Positions 1 through 9,992 are shown, counted from the stretch's first letter. The stretch: DNA of 64,000 bases from Cedecea davisae DSM 4568 (GCF_000412335.2 NZ_KE161030.1:3712626-3776625), one strand, 5' to 3'. Notes: generated by a model not told the origin, from the sequence alone. Numbers and translations are program-made.

Positions 1-4
1 AAGA

Positions 5-23
5 TGGTGCATTCGGGAGGATT
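5..23 (-). repeat. tRNA-Arg 3'-end fragment repeated in the tRNA operon spacer
   Basis: These 19 bases match the 3' end of the intact tRNA-Arg gene at 139-157, CCA included, with one mismatch. The rest of a tRNA is missing: the sequence diverges after 23. Short copies of a tRNA 3' end are known in the spacers of other enteric tRNA operons (tyrT). This is a partial repeat, not a gene. The spacer at 24-138 shows no other gene. Confidence 0.65.
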
Positions 24-138
24 ACTCGCCGAAGGCTTGCCCTTAAGGGCCGCTGCTGAAGCAGCGTTATCCGCCCTGGTGCTGGCTGAGAAATTAACTT
101 TCTCTGTCACACCGTCATTGCTAGTGACGCGGGGGAAA

Positions 139-215
139 TGGTGCATCCGGGAGGATTCGAACCTCCGACCGCTCGGTTCGTAGCCGAGTACTCTATCCAG
201 CTGAGCTACGGATGC
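139..215 (-). tRNA. argV: tRNA-Arg (anticodon ACG)
   Basis: A 77-nt complete cloverleaf on the minus strand with encoded CCA. The acceptor stem GCATCCG pairs with CGGATGC, the T-loop is GGTTCGAATCC, and the anticodon loop CTACGAA gives ACG. It lies 4 nt downstream of tRNA-Ser, as in the E. coli serV-argV-argY-argZ-argQ operon. Further arginine copies probably lie left of the window. The specific symbol among the near-identical argV/Y/Z/Q copies rests on being first after serV. Confidence 0.93.
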
Positions 216-219
216 AAAA

Positions 220-312
220 TGGCGGTGAGGCGGGGATTCGAACCCCGGATGCAGCTTTTGACCGCATACTCCCTTAGCAGGGGAGCGCCTTCAGCCTCTC
301 GGCCACCTCACC
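220..312 (-). tRNA. serV: tRNA-Ser (anticodon GCT)
   Basis: A 93-nt class II tRNA with encoded CCA. The acceptor stem GGTGAGG pairs with CCTCACC, there is the long variable arm typical of serine tRNAs, and the anticodon loop CTGCTAA gives GCT, reading AGC/AGU. It is the first gene of the tRNA operon and lies downstream of csrA on the same strand, as in E. coli. Confidence 0.95.
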
Positions 313-375
313 ACACACGCCTCTTGCGAGTGCTTCAAGTTACTCGTTAGAGCTTCTCGCCGCTGCGTGGCGCAC

Positions 376-403
376 ATATTACTTTCTGGGACTTATAAGT
401 CAA
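376..403 (-). promoter_or_regulatory. Promoter of the serV-argV tRNA operon
   Basis: On the minus strand, TTGACT (398-403) and TAATAT (376-381) are separated by 16 nt. They are followed by a GC-rich discriminator (GTGCGCC), the arrangement expected of a stringently controlled stable-RNA promoter. Transcription would start near 369, about 57 nt before the tRNA-Ser gene. Confidence 0.7.
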
Positions 404-570
404 ACAATTTTTCCCGACTCGCTATCGATTGCACAAATCACATTCGATTCGCGTAATTTGGAGACAAAAAGAGTGTTTTATCAACAGGCAAACGGCAGCA
501 AACACACAGAATCATCGTGCGGTTCGCGGCAATAAAGGGAGTCATTGGCGTTCGGAAGGAAAAGCGGGAG

Positions 571-600
571 AAAAGCTGCGCCTCGCTGTGGTTAAGCGAG
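571..600 (-). terminator. Possible csrA terminator
   Basis: Just after the csrA stop there is a 6-bp stem, CTCGCT (minus strand, 595-600) with AGCGAG (582-587). A TTTT run (571-574) follows about 7 nt later. The gap between stem and T-run makes this weak. Confidence 0.35.
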
Positions 601-611
601 ACGCGATGTCT

Positions 612-797
612 TTAGAAATTCGTTTGTTGGGATTTTTCAGCCTGGATACGCTGGTAGATCTCTTCGCGGTGCACAGAGACTTCTTTAGGGGCGTTAACAC
701 CAATACGGACCTGGTTGCCTTTGACCCCAAGTACAGTCACGGTCACCTCATCCCCAATCATAAGGGTCTCACCAACTCGACGAGTCAGAATTAACAT
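612..797 (-). CDS. csrA: Carbon storage regulator CsrA
   Basis: A 61-aa RNA-binding homodimer that binds GGA motifs in 5' leaders to repress or stabilise mRNAs. It controls glycogen, glycolysis, motility and biofilm. The sequence begins [16 protein letters not shown] and matches E. coli CsrA except at the extreme C-terminus (QQTNF). The RNA-contacting residues L4, R7 and R44 are present. AAGGAG precedes the ATG at good spacing. Its antagonist RNA csrB lies in this window (49634-50009), as does barA, whose product drives csrB transcription. The gene sits between alaS and serV as in E. coli. Confidence 0.98.
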   Translation of the reverse strand: MLILTRRVGETLMIGDEVTVTVLGVKGNQVRIGVNAPKEVSVHREEIYQRIQAEKSQQTNF

Positions 798-996
798 TCT
801 TTGCTCCTTGAAAGATTAAAAGAGTCGGGTCTCTCTGTATCCCGGCATTATCCATCATATAACGCGAAAACGTAAGCGATGACAAATACATAAAATGTAC
901 GCCGTCACAGCATTACACTCTGTTATATCTAAGTTTAGCCGATCAACTCAACTTCAACCTGACTTTATCATTATTGATAGTGTGTAAATGTGAGTA

Positions 997-1022
997 CGCC
1001 ATAACCGATATCGGTTATGGCG
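997..1022. repeat. 26-bp perfect palindrome between alaS and csrA
   Basis: A 13-bp arm, CGCCATAACCGAT, is followed immediately by its exact reverse complement, with no spacer. It lies 21 bp beyond the alaS stop. Neither side has a T-run, so it is not a canonical terminator. It could be a hairpin, a protein operator upstream of the csrA promoters, or a 3'-end processing structure for alaS mRNA. Confidence 0.85.
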
Positions 1023-1043
1023 CCATGACACTTTTAGTTATTT

Positions 1044-3671
1044 TCAGAGTTTTGCCGTCACCCAGGCTTCAACGCCGGCCAGCGCGCCCGGCAGAGCCGC
1101 CGCGTCTGTGCCACCGGCCTGAGCCATGTCGGGACGACCTCCCCCTTTGCCGCCAACCTGCTGCGCAACCATCCCCACAAGCTCCCCGGCCTTAACGCGG
1201 TCGGTAACATCTTTGGAGACACCAGCAATCAGAGACACTTTCCCTTCTGCCACAGTAGCCAGAACAATCACGGCTGAGCCGAGCTGGTTTTTCAGGTCAT
1301 CGACCATGGTACGCAACATCTTAGGTTCAACGTTGCTCAGCTCGCTTACCAGTAATTTAACGCCTTTTACTTCAACCGCTTTGCTGGAGAGGTTTGCACT
1401 CTCCTGCGAAGCCTGCTGTTCTTTCAGCTGTTGCAGCTCTTTCTCCAGTTGGCGGGTGCGCTCCAGGACCGAACGCACTTTCTCGTTCAGGTTTTGGCTG
1501 TCGCCCTTCAACAGTTGAGCAATATCATGCAGCTGGTCGCTCTGCGCATGGAGATTAGCCAGTGCGCCTTCGCCGGTTACCGCTTCAATACGGCGAACGC
1601 CTGCCGCAGTGCCAGACTCAGCAACGATGCGGAACAGGCCGATATCACCGGTACGAGAAGCATGGGTGCCGCCGCACAGTTCGGTAGAGAAATCGCCCAT
1701 GCTCAACACACGAACATGGTCGTCATATTTCTCGCCAAACAGCGCCATAGCGCCTTTTGCTTTCGCCGCTTCGAGATCCATTACGTTGGTTTCGATAGGC
1801 AGGTTACGGCGAATCTGTGCGTTGACGATATCTTCAACGGCGCGAATTTCAGCGGGCTTCATTCCCTCAAAGTGAGAGAAGTCGAAGCGCAGGCCTTTGT
1901 CGTTAACCAGTGAGCCTTTCTGAGCAACATGAGTGCCCAGAACTTCACGCAGCGCGGCGTGCAGCAGGTGCGTTGCGGAGTGATTCAGGCGGATACGGGC
2001 ACGGCGGGCTTCGTCAACTTTAGCCTCTACGCTGTCGCCCACTTTCAGCACGCCGGAAACCAGCTTGCCGAGGTGACCAATCGCCTGGCCGTATTTTTGA
2101 GTATCCTCAACCGCGAAGTCGACGCCGGAACCTTTTACAGTGCCTTTATCGCCAACCTGGCCGCCGGACTCGCCGTAGAACGGCGTTTCGTTCAGTACGA
2201 CAACGGCTTCCTGACCGGCGGTGATTTGCTCAACGGATTTACCGTCAACGAACAGCGCGGTGACTTTGGCGTTAAGATCGAGGCTATCGTAGCCTTTAAA
2301 TTCAGAAGCAGAGTCTACGCGGATCATGCTGTTGTAGTCCGCGCCAAAGCCGCTGGACTCGCGCGCGCGGCGGCGCTGCTCTTCCATAGCGACTTCAAAA
2401 CCAGCTTCGTCAACTTTGATATTGCGCTCGCGGCAAACGTCAGCGGTTAAGTCCACCGGGAAACCATAGGTGTCGTACAGGCGGAAGGCAGTTTCGCCGT
2501 CCAGCGTGTCGCCCTTCAGTTTTGCCAGTTCGTCATCCAGCAGCGCAAGACCACGCTCGAGGGTACGGGCGAACTGCTCTTCTTCGGTTTTCAGAACCTG
2601 CTCAACCAGCGCCTGCTGTTTTGCCAGCTCTTCACCCGCAGAACCCATGACCTGAATCAGAGGGCCAACCAGCTTATAGAAGAAGGTATCTTTCGCGCCC
2701 AGCATGTTGCCATGGCGAATTGCGCGACGAATGATACGGCGCAATACGTAGCCACGGTTTTCGTTAGACGGCGTAACGCCGTCGGCAATCAGAAACGCGC
2801 AGGAGCGGATGTGGTCGGCGATAACGCGCAGAGACTTGTTCGACAAATCGGTCGCACCGGTCACTTTTGCTACGGACTCGATAAGCGTTTTGAACAGGTC
2901 AATGTCGTAGTTGGAGTTAACGTGCTGCAACACGGCGGCAATACGCTCCAGCCCCATCCCGGTATCTACGGATGGTTTTGGCAGCGGCAGCATAGTGCCG
3001 TCAACCTGACGGTTGAACTGCATGAATACGATGTTCCAGATCTCAATATAGCGGTCGCCGTCTTCTTCAGGGCTTCCCGGAGGGCCGCCCCAGATGTGAT
3101 CGCCATGGTCGAAGAAAATCTCGGTACACGGACCACAAGGGCCGGTGTCACCCATCTGCCAGAAGTTGTCTGATGCGTACGCTGCACCTTTATTATCGCC
3201 AATGCGAATAATGCGCTCGCGCGGGACGCCAACTTCTTTTTCCCAGATTTCATAGGCTTCGTCATCGGTTTCGTAGACGGTCACCCACAGGCGATCTTTC
3301 GGCAGATTAAACCAGTTTTCCCCGGTCAGTAATTCCCAGGCAAAATTAATCGCATCGTGTTTGAAGTAGTCGCCGAAGCTGAAGTTGCCCAGCATTTCGA
3401 AGAAAGTATGGTGACGCGCGGTGTAACCGACGTTTTCCAGATCGTTATGCTTACCACCGGCGCGAACACAACGCTGAGACGTAGTGGCGCGGGAATAATT
3501 ACGCTTGTCGAGACCCAGGAAAACATCCTTGAACTGGTTCATCCCGGCGTTGGTAAACAGCAAAGTCGGATCGTTATTCGGAACCAGGGAGCTGCTCGCT
3601 ACAACCTGGTGGCCTTTACTTTGGAAAAAATCGAGAAACGCCTGACGGATCTCAGCGGTGCTCTTGCTCAT
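1044..3671 (-). CDS. alaS: Alanyl-tRNA synthetase
   Basis: An 875-aa class II synthetase that charges tRNA-Ala, with an editing domain that clears Ser- and Gly-tRNA-Ala; E. coli has 876 aa. N-terminal aminoacylation domain starting [16 protein letters not shown], then the tRNA-recognition domain. The editing site has both zinc motifs, HSATHLLH (HxxxH) and CGGTH (CxxxH). The C-Ala domain ends with the glycine-rich [15 protein letters not shown] segment. Start follows a plausible SD (AGGATAATT). The order recX-alaS-csrA is conserved in enterics. Confidence 0.98.
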   Translation of the reverse strand: MSKSTAEIRQAFLDFFQSKGHQVVASSSLVPNNDPTLLFTNAGMNQFKDVFLGLDKRNYSRATTSQRCVRAGGKHNDLENVGYTARHHTFFEMLGNFSFGDYFKHDAINFAWELLTGENWFNLPKDRLWVTVYETDDEAYEIWEKEVGVPRERIIRIGDNKGAAYASDNFWQMGDTGPCGPCTEIFFDHGDHIWGGPPGSPEEDGDRYIEIWNIVFMQFNRQVDGTMLPLPKPSVDTGMGLERIAAVLQHVNSNYDIDLFKTLIESVAKVTGATDLSNKSLRVIADHIRSCAFLIADGVTPSNENRGYVLRRIIRRAIRHGNMLGAKDTFFYKLVGPLIQVMGSAGEELAKQQALVEQVLKTEEEQFARTLERGLALLDDELAKLKGDTLDGETAFRLYDTYGFPVDLTADVCRERNIKVDEAGFEVAMEEQRRRARESSGFGADYNSMIRVDSASEFKGYDSLDLNAKVTALFVDGKSVEQITAGQEAVVVLNETPFYGESGGQVGDKGTVKGSGVDFAVEDTQKYGQAIGHLGKLVSGVLKVGDSVEAKVDEARRARIRLNHSATHLLHAALREVLGTHVAQKGSLVNDKGLRFDFSHFEGMKPAEIRAVEDIVNAQIRRNLPIETNVMDLEAAKAKGAMALFGEKYDDHVRVLSMGDFSTELCGGTHASRTGDIGLFRIVAESGTAAGVRRIEAVTGEGALANLHAQSDQLHDIAQLLKGDSQNLNEKVRSVLERTRQLEKELQQLKEQQASQESANLSSKAVEVKGVKLLVSELSNVEPKMLRTMVDDLKNQLGSAVIVLATVAEGKVSLIAGVSKDVTDRVKAGELVGMVAQQVGGKGGGRPDMAQAGGTDAAALPGALAGVEAWVTAKL

Positions 3672-3810
3672 AATTATCCTGAAATCAAGCTAACGAAGAG
3701 TTGTAAAGCTGCCATGACAGCCGTAATGCAGGCCGTTCAGTGCAGCTTACCTGGAAAAAAGTGGGAATAAGATAAGTTTTCTGGCGAGGGAAGTAAAATC
3801 CAGTGTTGCC

Positions 3811-4326
3811 CTAATCAGCAAAATTTCGCCAGATCTCCTGAATGTCTTCCATAAAGAAGCCACGATAGAGCAGAAAACGCTGTACTTTAGCTCTGGCCTG
3901 CCACTCCGTTGGCAGCGGAGAGCCAAACTTACGTTCGGCTATATCGCGCGCCAGCGGCAGCCAGTCAATTTCACACGCCATCATCGCCGCTTCGCCCGTT
4001 GCTCTGTCGATCCCCTTTTGCTTCAGCTCCTGGCGGATACGCTGAGGTCCGTAACCTTTACGGCCACGGCTGGCAATAAACCGTGACGCAAACTGCGCAT
4101 CGTCCAGCCAGCGGTGCTCATAGCACCAGGCAATGACCTTCTCGATATCTTCCTGCGAAACTTCAGGCTCGTCCTCACGGGCGAACTTTGCCGCAAAAGC
4201 CGAAGGCGTGGTGAGTTTGCGGCGCAGTTCATGCTCGCTATGATCGCGCATGGCAAGTATGCGGGTGGCCTTATCGAGAAGGCGGGCGAAAGGGCTGCGG
4301 CGAGGAGAGGAAGTATTATCAGGCAT
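3811..4326 (-). CDS. recX: Regulatory protein RecX
   Basis: A 171-aa inhibitor of RecA that caps and destabilises RecA filaments and blocks RecA coprotease activity; E. coli RecX is 166 aa. It is built of three-helix repeats, with conserved [11 protein letters not shown] near the N-terminus and [15 protein letters not shown] in the middle. It lies 66 bp downstream of recA on the same strand, with a hairpin between them, so it is probably expressed by read-through of the recA transcript during SOS. The start chosen (MPDNTSS) aligns with the E. coli N-terminus. Confidence 0.95.
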   Translation of the reverse strand: MPDNTSSPRRSPFARLLDKATRILAMRDHSEHELRRKLTTPSAFAAKFAREDEPEVSQEDIEKVIAWCYEHRWLDDAQFASRFIASRGRKGYGPQRIRQELKQKGIDRATGEAAMMACEIDWLPLARDIAERKFGSPLPTEWQARAKVQRFLLYRGFFMEDIQEIWRNFAD

Positions 4327-4361
4327 AGGGCAACATGGCAGAGATTAGCGTCAGAAAGCAT

Positions 4362-4385
4362 AAAGGGCTGCGGTAGCAGCCCTTT
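4362..4385 (-). terminator. recA-recX intercistronic terminator (leaky)
   Basis: A perfect 10-bp inverted repeat, AAAGGGCTGC/GCAGCCCTTT, with a 4-nt loop lies directly after recA. Only a short T tract follows. Partial termination here would keep RecX well below RecA, as described in E. coli. Confidence 0.75.
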
Positions 4386-4392
4386 GTGTTAT

Positions 4393-5542
<1,150 letters not shown>

Positions 5543-5556
<14 letters not shown>

Positions 5557-6052
5557 GTTTATTTTTTAGAAAATCGTCCCACAGGATCTGCAAGGCGAAT
5601 TCCGTTGCCTGCCGACGCACCGCTTCGCGGTCGCCGTCAAAGCGCTGCACCTTCGCTATGGTTGCTCCCTGCCTGCTGGCAAAGCCAAACCACACGGTGC
5701 CCACCGGTTTTTCTTCACTGCCGCCGTCCGGCCCGGCAATACCGCTGACGGAAACGGCATAATCAGCCTGCGCTGCCGCGAGCACGCCCTGCGCCATCTC
5801 GCGAACCACTCCTTCACTGACGGCTCCATAAGCTTCCAGCGTCTGGGGGCTTACGCCTATCAGCTGCTGTTTAGCTTCATTGCTATAGGTGACAAAACCG
5901 CGTTCAAACCAGGCCGAACTGCCCGGCACGTCGGTAATCACTTTAGCTATCCAACCGCCGGTGCAGGATTCTGCGGTGGTGAGCGTAGCGCCAAGCTGCC
6001 CGAGAGCTTTCCCTACCTGTTTACTTAGCTCAAACAATGCGCTGTCTGTCAT
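5543..6052 (-). CDS. pncC: Nicotinamide-nucleotide amidohydrolase PncC
   Basis: A 169-aa NMN deamidase that converts NMN to nicotinate mononucleotide in pyridine nucleotide salvage (CinA C-terminal family). Conserved TTAESCTGGWIAKVITD and VSGIAGPDGGSEEKPVGTVWF motifs are intact. The ATG at 6052 is preceded by CGGAG; an upstream in-frame ATG at 6088 lacks support from homologues. The C-terminus (DDFLKNKLDTV) is longer than in E. coli, and its last codons run through the -35 and half of the LexA operator of recA. Confidence 0.95.
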
Positions 6053-6147
6053 GCTGGCTCCGATTGTAGACACATCATCAGACAACACGATAGCACTTTA
6101 CGGGCTTTGCGGGGGATTACATCAGGATACGCGAGAGGGATTCCATA

Positions 6148-6174
6148 AATGAAACGGCCAGCAGGCGCTGGCCG
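6148..6174 (-). terminator. Terminator of the zinc ABC transporter operon
   Basis: On the minus strand an 8-bp stem, CGGCCAGC/GCTGGCCG, with a 4-nt loop is followed by TTTCATTT. It starts 11 bp after the binding-protein stop codon. Confidence 0.7.
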
Positions 6175-6184
6175 AAAAACGCGG

Positions 6185-7063
6185 TTACTTCATGCTGTTG
6201 GCAAGCGTGTCAACGTTGTGCTTAAACGCCTTTTCGTAACTGCTTGCCGGGCCATTCGGGCCGGAAAGCGCTTCCGGGTAAAGCTCGCCGCCGGGTTTAG
6301 CCCCCGTGGCGCTGGCAATTTGTTTGACCAGGCGCGGGTCGGTCTGATTTTCAATGAAGTAGGTAGAAATATGTTCTTCTTTCAGTTGCTTAATCAAAGA
6401 AGCGACGTCGCTGGCGCTCGCCTGAGCCTCGGTTGAGAAGCCAACAGGCGCAAGGAAGCTGACGCCATAAGCCTGCCCGAAGTAACCAAATGCATCATGG
6501 CTGGTCAGCACTTTACGGTGAGATTGTGGAATACCGGCAAAGCGTTTTTTCGCCCAGCTATCCAGCTCTTTGAGACGCCCGGCATAACTGTCGCCGCTTT
6601 TGCGCAAAGCAGCAGCATCTTCCGGGTCAGCGGCAATCAATGCAGCCGCGATGTTTTCAGCGTAAACCGCGCCGTTTGCCGCGCTGTTCCAGGCGTGCGG
6701 ATCGGTAATTGATTTACCGTCCTCTTCCATGCTGCGGGTATTGATTCCCTCAGAAGCAACGATAACTTTGCCTTTATAGCCGGATGCCGTCACCAGGCGG
6801 TCCATCCACCCTTCCATTCCCAGCCCGCTAACGATAACGACATCGGCGTTCCGCAGCGCCACGCTGTCTTTTGGTGAAGGCTCGAAGCTGTGCGGGTCGC
6901 CGTCCGGCCCTACCAGACTGGTGACTTTTACATGCTCACCGCCAACCTGTTTTGCCATATCCGCCAGCACGGTGAAACTTGCCACCACATTCAGCGTTTT
7001 TGCCGCAGCCATCTGGCTGGAAAGCGCCATAGCCAGCGCGATACCAATCCCTAAACGTTTCAT
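6185..7063 (-). CDS. Metal (probably zinc) ABC transporter, periplasmic binding protein
   Basis: A 292-aa cluster A-I (TroA/PsaA/ZnuA-like) solute-binding protein. A Sec signal peptide (about residues 1-21, cleaved after AAA) is followed by LNVVASFTVLADM. Metal-ligand positions of the family are visible: DPHSFEPSP, DPHAWNS, HDAFGYF and ENQTDP. The His-rich loop of ZnuA is absent, so this is not the standard ZnuA. It is the last gene of the operon and overlaps the permease by ATGA. The Zur box at 8773 argues for zinc; manganese cannot be excluded by sequence. It may correspond to the second Klebsiella zinc importer (ZniCBA), from memory only. Confidence 0.85.
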   Translation of the reverse strand: MKRLGIGIALAMALSSQMAAAKTLNVVASFTVLADMAKQVGGEHVKVTSLVGPDGDPHSFEPSPKDSVALRNADVVIVSGLGMEGWMDRLVTASGYKGKVIVASEGINTRSMEEDGKSITDPHAWNSAANGAVYAENIAAALIAADPEDAAALRKSGDSYAGRLKELDSWAKKRFAGIPQSHRKVLTSHDAFGYFGQAYGVSFLAPVGFSTEAQASASDVASLIKQLKEEHISTYFIENQTDPRLVKQIASATGAKPGGELYPEALSGPNGPASSYEKAFKHNVDTLANSMK

Positions 7064-7944
7064 TTAACCCCCTTTATGATTGCCAATTTCCTACGCAGCA
7101 GGCTCCCTGCAAGCACGCTGCGCGGTCCGAAAAGTATTGAGATAAAGAATGCGACGCTGGCGGTAAGCACGATCGCCGGGCCTGCCGGCAGCGAGGCATA
7201 AAATGACCACACCAGCCCCAGCCAGGCGCAGAGCAAACCGCACACCACAGCCAGACCAATCGATCCCGGCAGCGTCTTCGCCCAGCAGCGAGCCGCGATG
7301 GCGGGCAGCATCATCAGGCCGACGGACATTAAAGTGCCGAGGATTTGGAATCCCGCCACCAGATTGAGCACCAGTAGCGCAAGAAAAGTGCCGTGGATAA
7401 GCGAAGGCAGCCGCCTGTTATTGACCTGCAAAAAGCTGCGGTCGAACGACTCCAGCACCAGCCCACGATAAAGAAACGCGAGCGCGACCAGCGTAACGCT
7501 GGCTATCAGGCCGACAAACTTCGTCGCCTCTCCATCCACCGCCAGTATCGAGCCAAACAGCAGATGCAGCAGGTCGACGCTGGAGCCGCGTAGCGAGATA
7601 AGCGTGACGCCAAGCGCCAGCGAGCCAAGATAAAAGCCCGCGAAGCTGGCATCTTCTTTAAGCGGCGTACGCGAGCTGACCCAGCCGGAAAGCAAGGCAA
7701 CCAGCACCCCGGCAACAAAGCCGCCGACGCCCATCGCCACTAAAGACATGCCCGCAACCAGGTAGCCAACCGCGACGCCGGGCAAAATGGCGTGTGAGAG
7801 CGCATCGCCCACCAGGCTCATACGGCGCAACAGCAAGAATATGCCCAGCGGAACGGTGCTAAGAGAGAGCGACAGGCAGGCAACCAGCGCGCGTCGCATA
7901 AAGCCATAGGCGACGAACGGTTCAATAAAAATGTGATAAATCAT
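7060..7944 (-). CDS. Metal (probably zinc) ABC transporter, permease
   Basis: A 294-aa ABC-3 family integral membrane protein with 8-9 hydrophobic segments. The conserved MSLVGDALSHAILPGVAVGYL motif, the family signature around the first cytoplasmic loop, lies at about residues 42-62. Its start overlaps the ATPase stop by 4 nt, and its stop overlaps the binding-protein start by 4 nt, so the three proteins are translationally coupled. It would form the channel for the metal delivered by the 6185-7063 product. Confidence 0.9.
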   Translation of the reverse strand: MIYHIFIEPFVAYGFMRRALVACLSLSLSTVPLGIFLLLRRMSLVGDALSHAILPGVAVGYLVAGMSLVAMGVGGFVAGVLVALLSGWVSSRTPLKEDASFAGFYLGSLALGVTLISLRGSSVDLLHLLFGSILAVDGEATKFVGLIASVTLVALAFLYRGLVLESFDRSFLQVNNRRLPSLIHGTFLALLVLNLVAGFQILGTLMSVGLMMLPAIAARCWAKTLPGSIGLAVVCGLLCAWLGLVWSFYASLPAGPAIVLTASVAFFISILFGPRSVLAGSLLRRKLAIIKGVK

Positions 7945-8636
7945 GCGGTCTGCACCAGGCGCGGGCGAATGGAAGCGTACTGAGCCAGCGCCTCAGCGGC
8001 GTTGCCCCATTGATAACCGTCTGCGGTAAGCAGCAGTACGTCAGGGAAATGGCGGCGCACCAGCTCATTGTCGTGCAGCACGCAGATAAGCGTTTGCCCG
8101 TCGTGATGCATCTGGCACATCAGCTCCATCAGGAATTCGCTGGTCTGGGCATCCACGCCGGTAAAGGGTTCATCCAGCAGGATCAGAGGGGCATCCTGCA
8201 TCAACAGGCGAGCGAACAGCATGCGCTGAAACTGACCGCCGGAAAGCACTTCAATAGGGCGCTGATAAAGTTCGCTTAACCCAACGCGCTCAATAGCCTC
8301 CATCACGCGTTCTCGATGCCTGCGGTTCAGCCCGGAAAAGAGGCCACGGCCGGGCCAGCTGCCCATACACACCACATCGTAAACCGTGACGGGAAACTGC
8401 CTGTCCATTTCCCCCAGTTGAGGTAACCAGGCGATACGCGGCCGAAAGCCGTCCTGAAACTTAACGCTACCGGAGACGGGCGGCAGCAGTCCGGCCAGCG
8501 TTTTCAGCAGCGTGGACTTGCCGCAGCCGTTGGCGCCGATCACCGCGGTCATGCTGCCGCGCTGAAAAGTGCCGTTAACAGAGGAGACCACCACGTTGCC
8601 ATGGTAGCCCAGCTCAAGGTCTTTCAATTCGATCAT
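7941..8636 (-). CDS. Metal (probably zinc) ABC transporter, ATP-binding protein
   Basis: A 231-aa ABC ATPase. Walker A GANGCGKST, signature LSGGQFQRM, Walker B PLILLDEP and the switch histidine in VLHDNEL are all present. I chose the ATG at 8636 (MIELKDLELGYHG), which fits the family N-terminus and overlaps the stop of the 39-aa ORF upstream as ATGA. A GTG 33 nt upstream is in frame but adds a non-conserved extension. No good SD precedes 8636, consistent with coupling to translation of the upstream ORF. Confidence 0.9.
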   Translation of the reverse strand: MIELKDLELGYHGNVVVSSVNGTFQRGSMTAVIGANGCGKSTLLKTLAGLLPPVSGSVKFQDGFRPRIAWLPQLGEMDRQFPVTVYDVVCMGSWPGRGLFSGLNRRHRERVMEAIERVGLSELYQRPIEVLSGGQFQRMLFARLLMQDAPLILLDEPFTGVDAQTSEFLMELMCQMHHDGQTLICVLHDNELVRRHFPDVLLLTADGYQWGNAAEALAQYASIRPRLVQTA

Positions 8637-8752
8637 GGCAGGATAATCGCCCAGTGAATGGCGCCCCACAGGCCGAGGATCAGCAGCGCTACCAGCGCTA
8701 AGCGCAATACTCCGGAGAGACTCAATAATGAAGAGGGAGCAACAGCAGACAT
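8633..8752 (-). CDS. 39-aa predicted membrane peptide leading the zinc operon
   Basis: An ATG at 8752 opens 39 codons ending TGA (8633-8635), which overlaps the ATPase ATG by 4 nt. The N-terminal third is polar and serine-rich (MSAVAPSSLLSLSG). From about residue 17 it is a single hydrophobic helix containing VALLILGLWGAIHWAIIL, ending in proline. This fits a small single-pass inner-membrane protein or a coupling leader. It is the first frame after the Zur box. A weak GGGTG lies 5-10 nt before the ATG. I do not recognise it; it could be a transporter accessory peptide or only a translational coupler. Confidence 0.65.
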   Translation of the reverse strand: MSAVAPSSLLSLSGVLRLALVALLILGLWGAIHWAIILP

Positions 8753-8772
8753 ACCAACACCCAAAAATGATT

Positions 8773-8787
8773 TGTTATAACATAACA
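8773..8787 (-). promoter_or_regulatory. Zur-type operator
   Basis: TGTTATAACATAACA matches the enteric Zur core TGTTATANTATAACA at all but one position, with perfect TGTTAT/ATAACA arms. It lies 21 bp before the first start codon of the zinc operon. TTGCAC upstream may be the -35. Repression by zinc-loaded Zur and release under zinc starvation is inferred. Confidence 0.75.
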
Positions 8788-8878
8788 TAAATCAGTGCAA
8801 GCAGGATGTAAATTGCCAATGCTGAACTCGGGGTAAACAAAGCTTCAACCGGGAGAAAGAAAACGCGAAGGGAAGAGA

Positions 8879-8908
8879 TAAAAAGGCCCGCCTGGGAAGA
8901 GGCGAGCC
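8879..8908 (-). terminator. mltB terminator
   Basis: On the minus strand GGCTCGCC/GGCGGGCC forms an 8-bp stem (one G-T pair) with an 8-nt loop, followed by TTTTTA. It starts 7 bp after the mltB stop. Confidence 0.85.
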
Positions 8909-8915
8909 GGAGTGA

Positions 8916-9992
8916 TTATTTGACTCGAGCCAGCGCCACGGACTGCCCCAGTTGCCAAACCGCCATGGCGTAATGGGTGCTGTGGTTATAGCGGGTAATT
9001 GCGTAGAAATTTGGCAGGCCGTACCAATACTGGTAGCGATCGCCCATATCCAGACGCAGCAGGCTAACTTCCTGATGATTCCCCAGCGAGCCTTGCGGGC
9101 TTAAGCCGGACTGCGCAAGCGCAGAGACGGAATATTTAGTATTAAAGCCGTTTGCCAGCCCCGGCACCTGCCCGTTAGCCGGAACGGCGACCATATCGCC
9201 CTTTTCCCAACCGTGCGCTTTGAAGTAGTTGGCCACGCTACCGATGGCGTCTTCAGGATCCCACAGGTTAACGTGTCCGTCGCCGTTGAAGTCCACCGCA
9301 TACTCTTTAAACGAGGAAGGCATAAACTGGCCGTAGCCCATTGCTCCGGCGAAGGAGCCTTTAAGCGCCAGCGGATCGTCGCCTTCGTTACGCGCCATCA
9401 GCAGGAAGGTTTCCAGCTCACCGGCAAAATACTGAGCGCGACGCGGGTAGGCAAAGGCCAACGTAGCAAGAGCATCAACAATGCGGGTTTTACCCATTAC
9501 GCGGCCCCAGCGGGTCTCAACGCCGATAATGCCAACAATGATTTCAGGAGGCACGCCGTAAACTTGATAAGCGCGGTTCAGCGCTGACTCGTACTGGTTC
9601 CAGAACTTCACGCCGTTTTGCACGTTATCCGGGGTGATAAATTTAGCCCGATAGCGCAGCCAGGCACCATTTGGGCCAGCCGGAGGCGCGGTGGTCGGCG
9701 CCTGCTGATCCATCAGACGCAGCACATAGTCCAGCCGCTTAGCCTGGGACAGCACCTCGTGCAGCTGACGCCTGTCGAACCCGTGCTTATTCACCATTTT
9801 CTCGATGAATTTCTCCGCTTCCGGGTTGTTGGCAAAGTCGCCGGTTTGCATAAACACGTCATGCTGCGGCTGCAACAGGAAACCGCCTGACGGAGTGCCG
9901 CTAGTTTGCTGCTGCGTGCTCTCTTTTGGTTTGCTGCTACAGGCCGAAAGTAGAACCAGGATCGGAAGAAGTGCTGCGGCTGAATAACGCAT
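8916..9992 (-). CDS. mltB: Membrane-bound lytic murein transglycosylase B
   Basis: A 358-aa outer-membrane lipoprotein (E. coli 361 aa) that cleaves the MurNAc-GlcNAc bond of peptidoglycan to form 1,6-anhydro ends. Lipobox LLSAC with Cys18; the next residues SS favour outer-membrane sorting. The SLT family 3 core has VGIIGVETRWGR with the catalytic glutamate, then the GAMGYGQFMPSSFKEYAVDFNGDG segment. In E. coli mltB neighbours the srl operon; here a second trpS lies upstream and the zinc operon downstream. Confidence 0.96.
   Translation of the reverse strand: MRYSAAALLPILVLLSACSSKPKESTQQQTSGTPSGGFLLQPQHDVFMQTGDFANNPEAEKFIEKMVNKHGFDRRQLHEVLSQAKRLDYVLRLMDQQAPTTAPPAGPNGAWLRYRAKFITPDNVQNGVKFWNQYESALNRAYQVYGVPPEIIVGIIGVETRWGRVMGKTRIVDALATLAFAYPRRAQYFAGELETFLLMARNEGDDPLALKGSFAGAMGYGQFMPSSFKEYAVDFNGDGHVNLWDPEDAIGSVANYFKAHGWEKGDMVAVPANGQVPGLANGFNTKYSVSALAQSGLSPQGSLGNHQEVSLLRLDMGDRYQYWYGLPNFYAITRYNHSTHYAMAVWQLGQSVALARVK

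Noticed and set aside
138-350. 70-aa open frame at the left end
   Set aside because: It overlaps two complete tRNA genes on the other strand, which explain the sequence.
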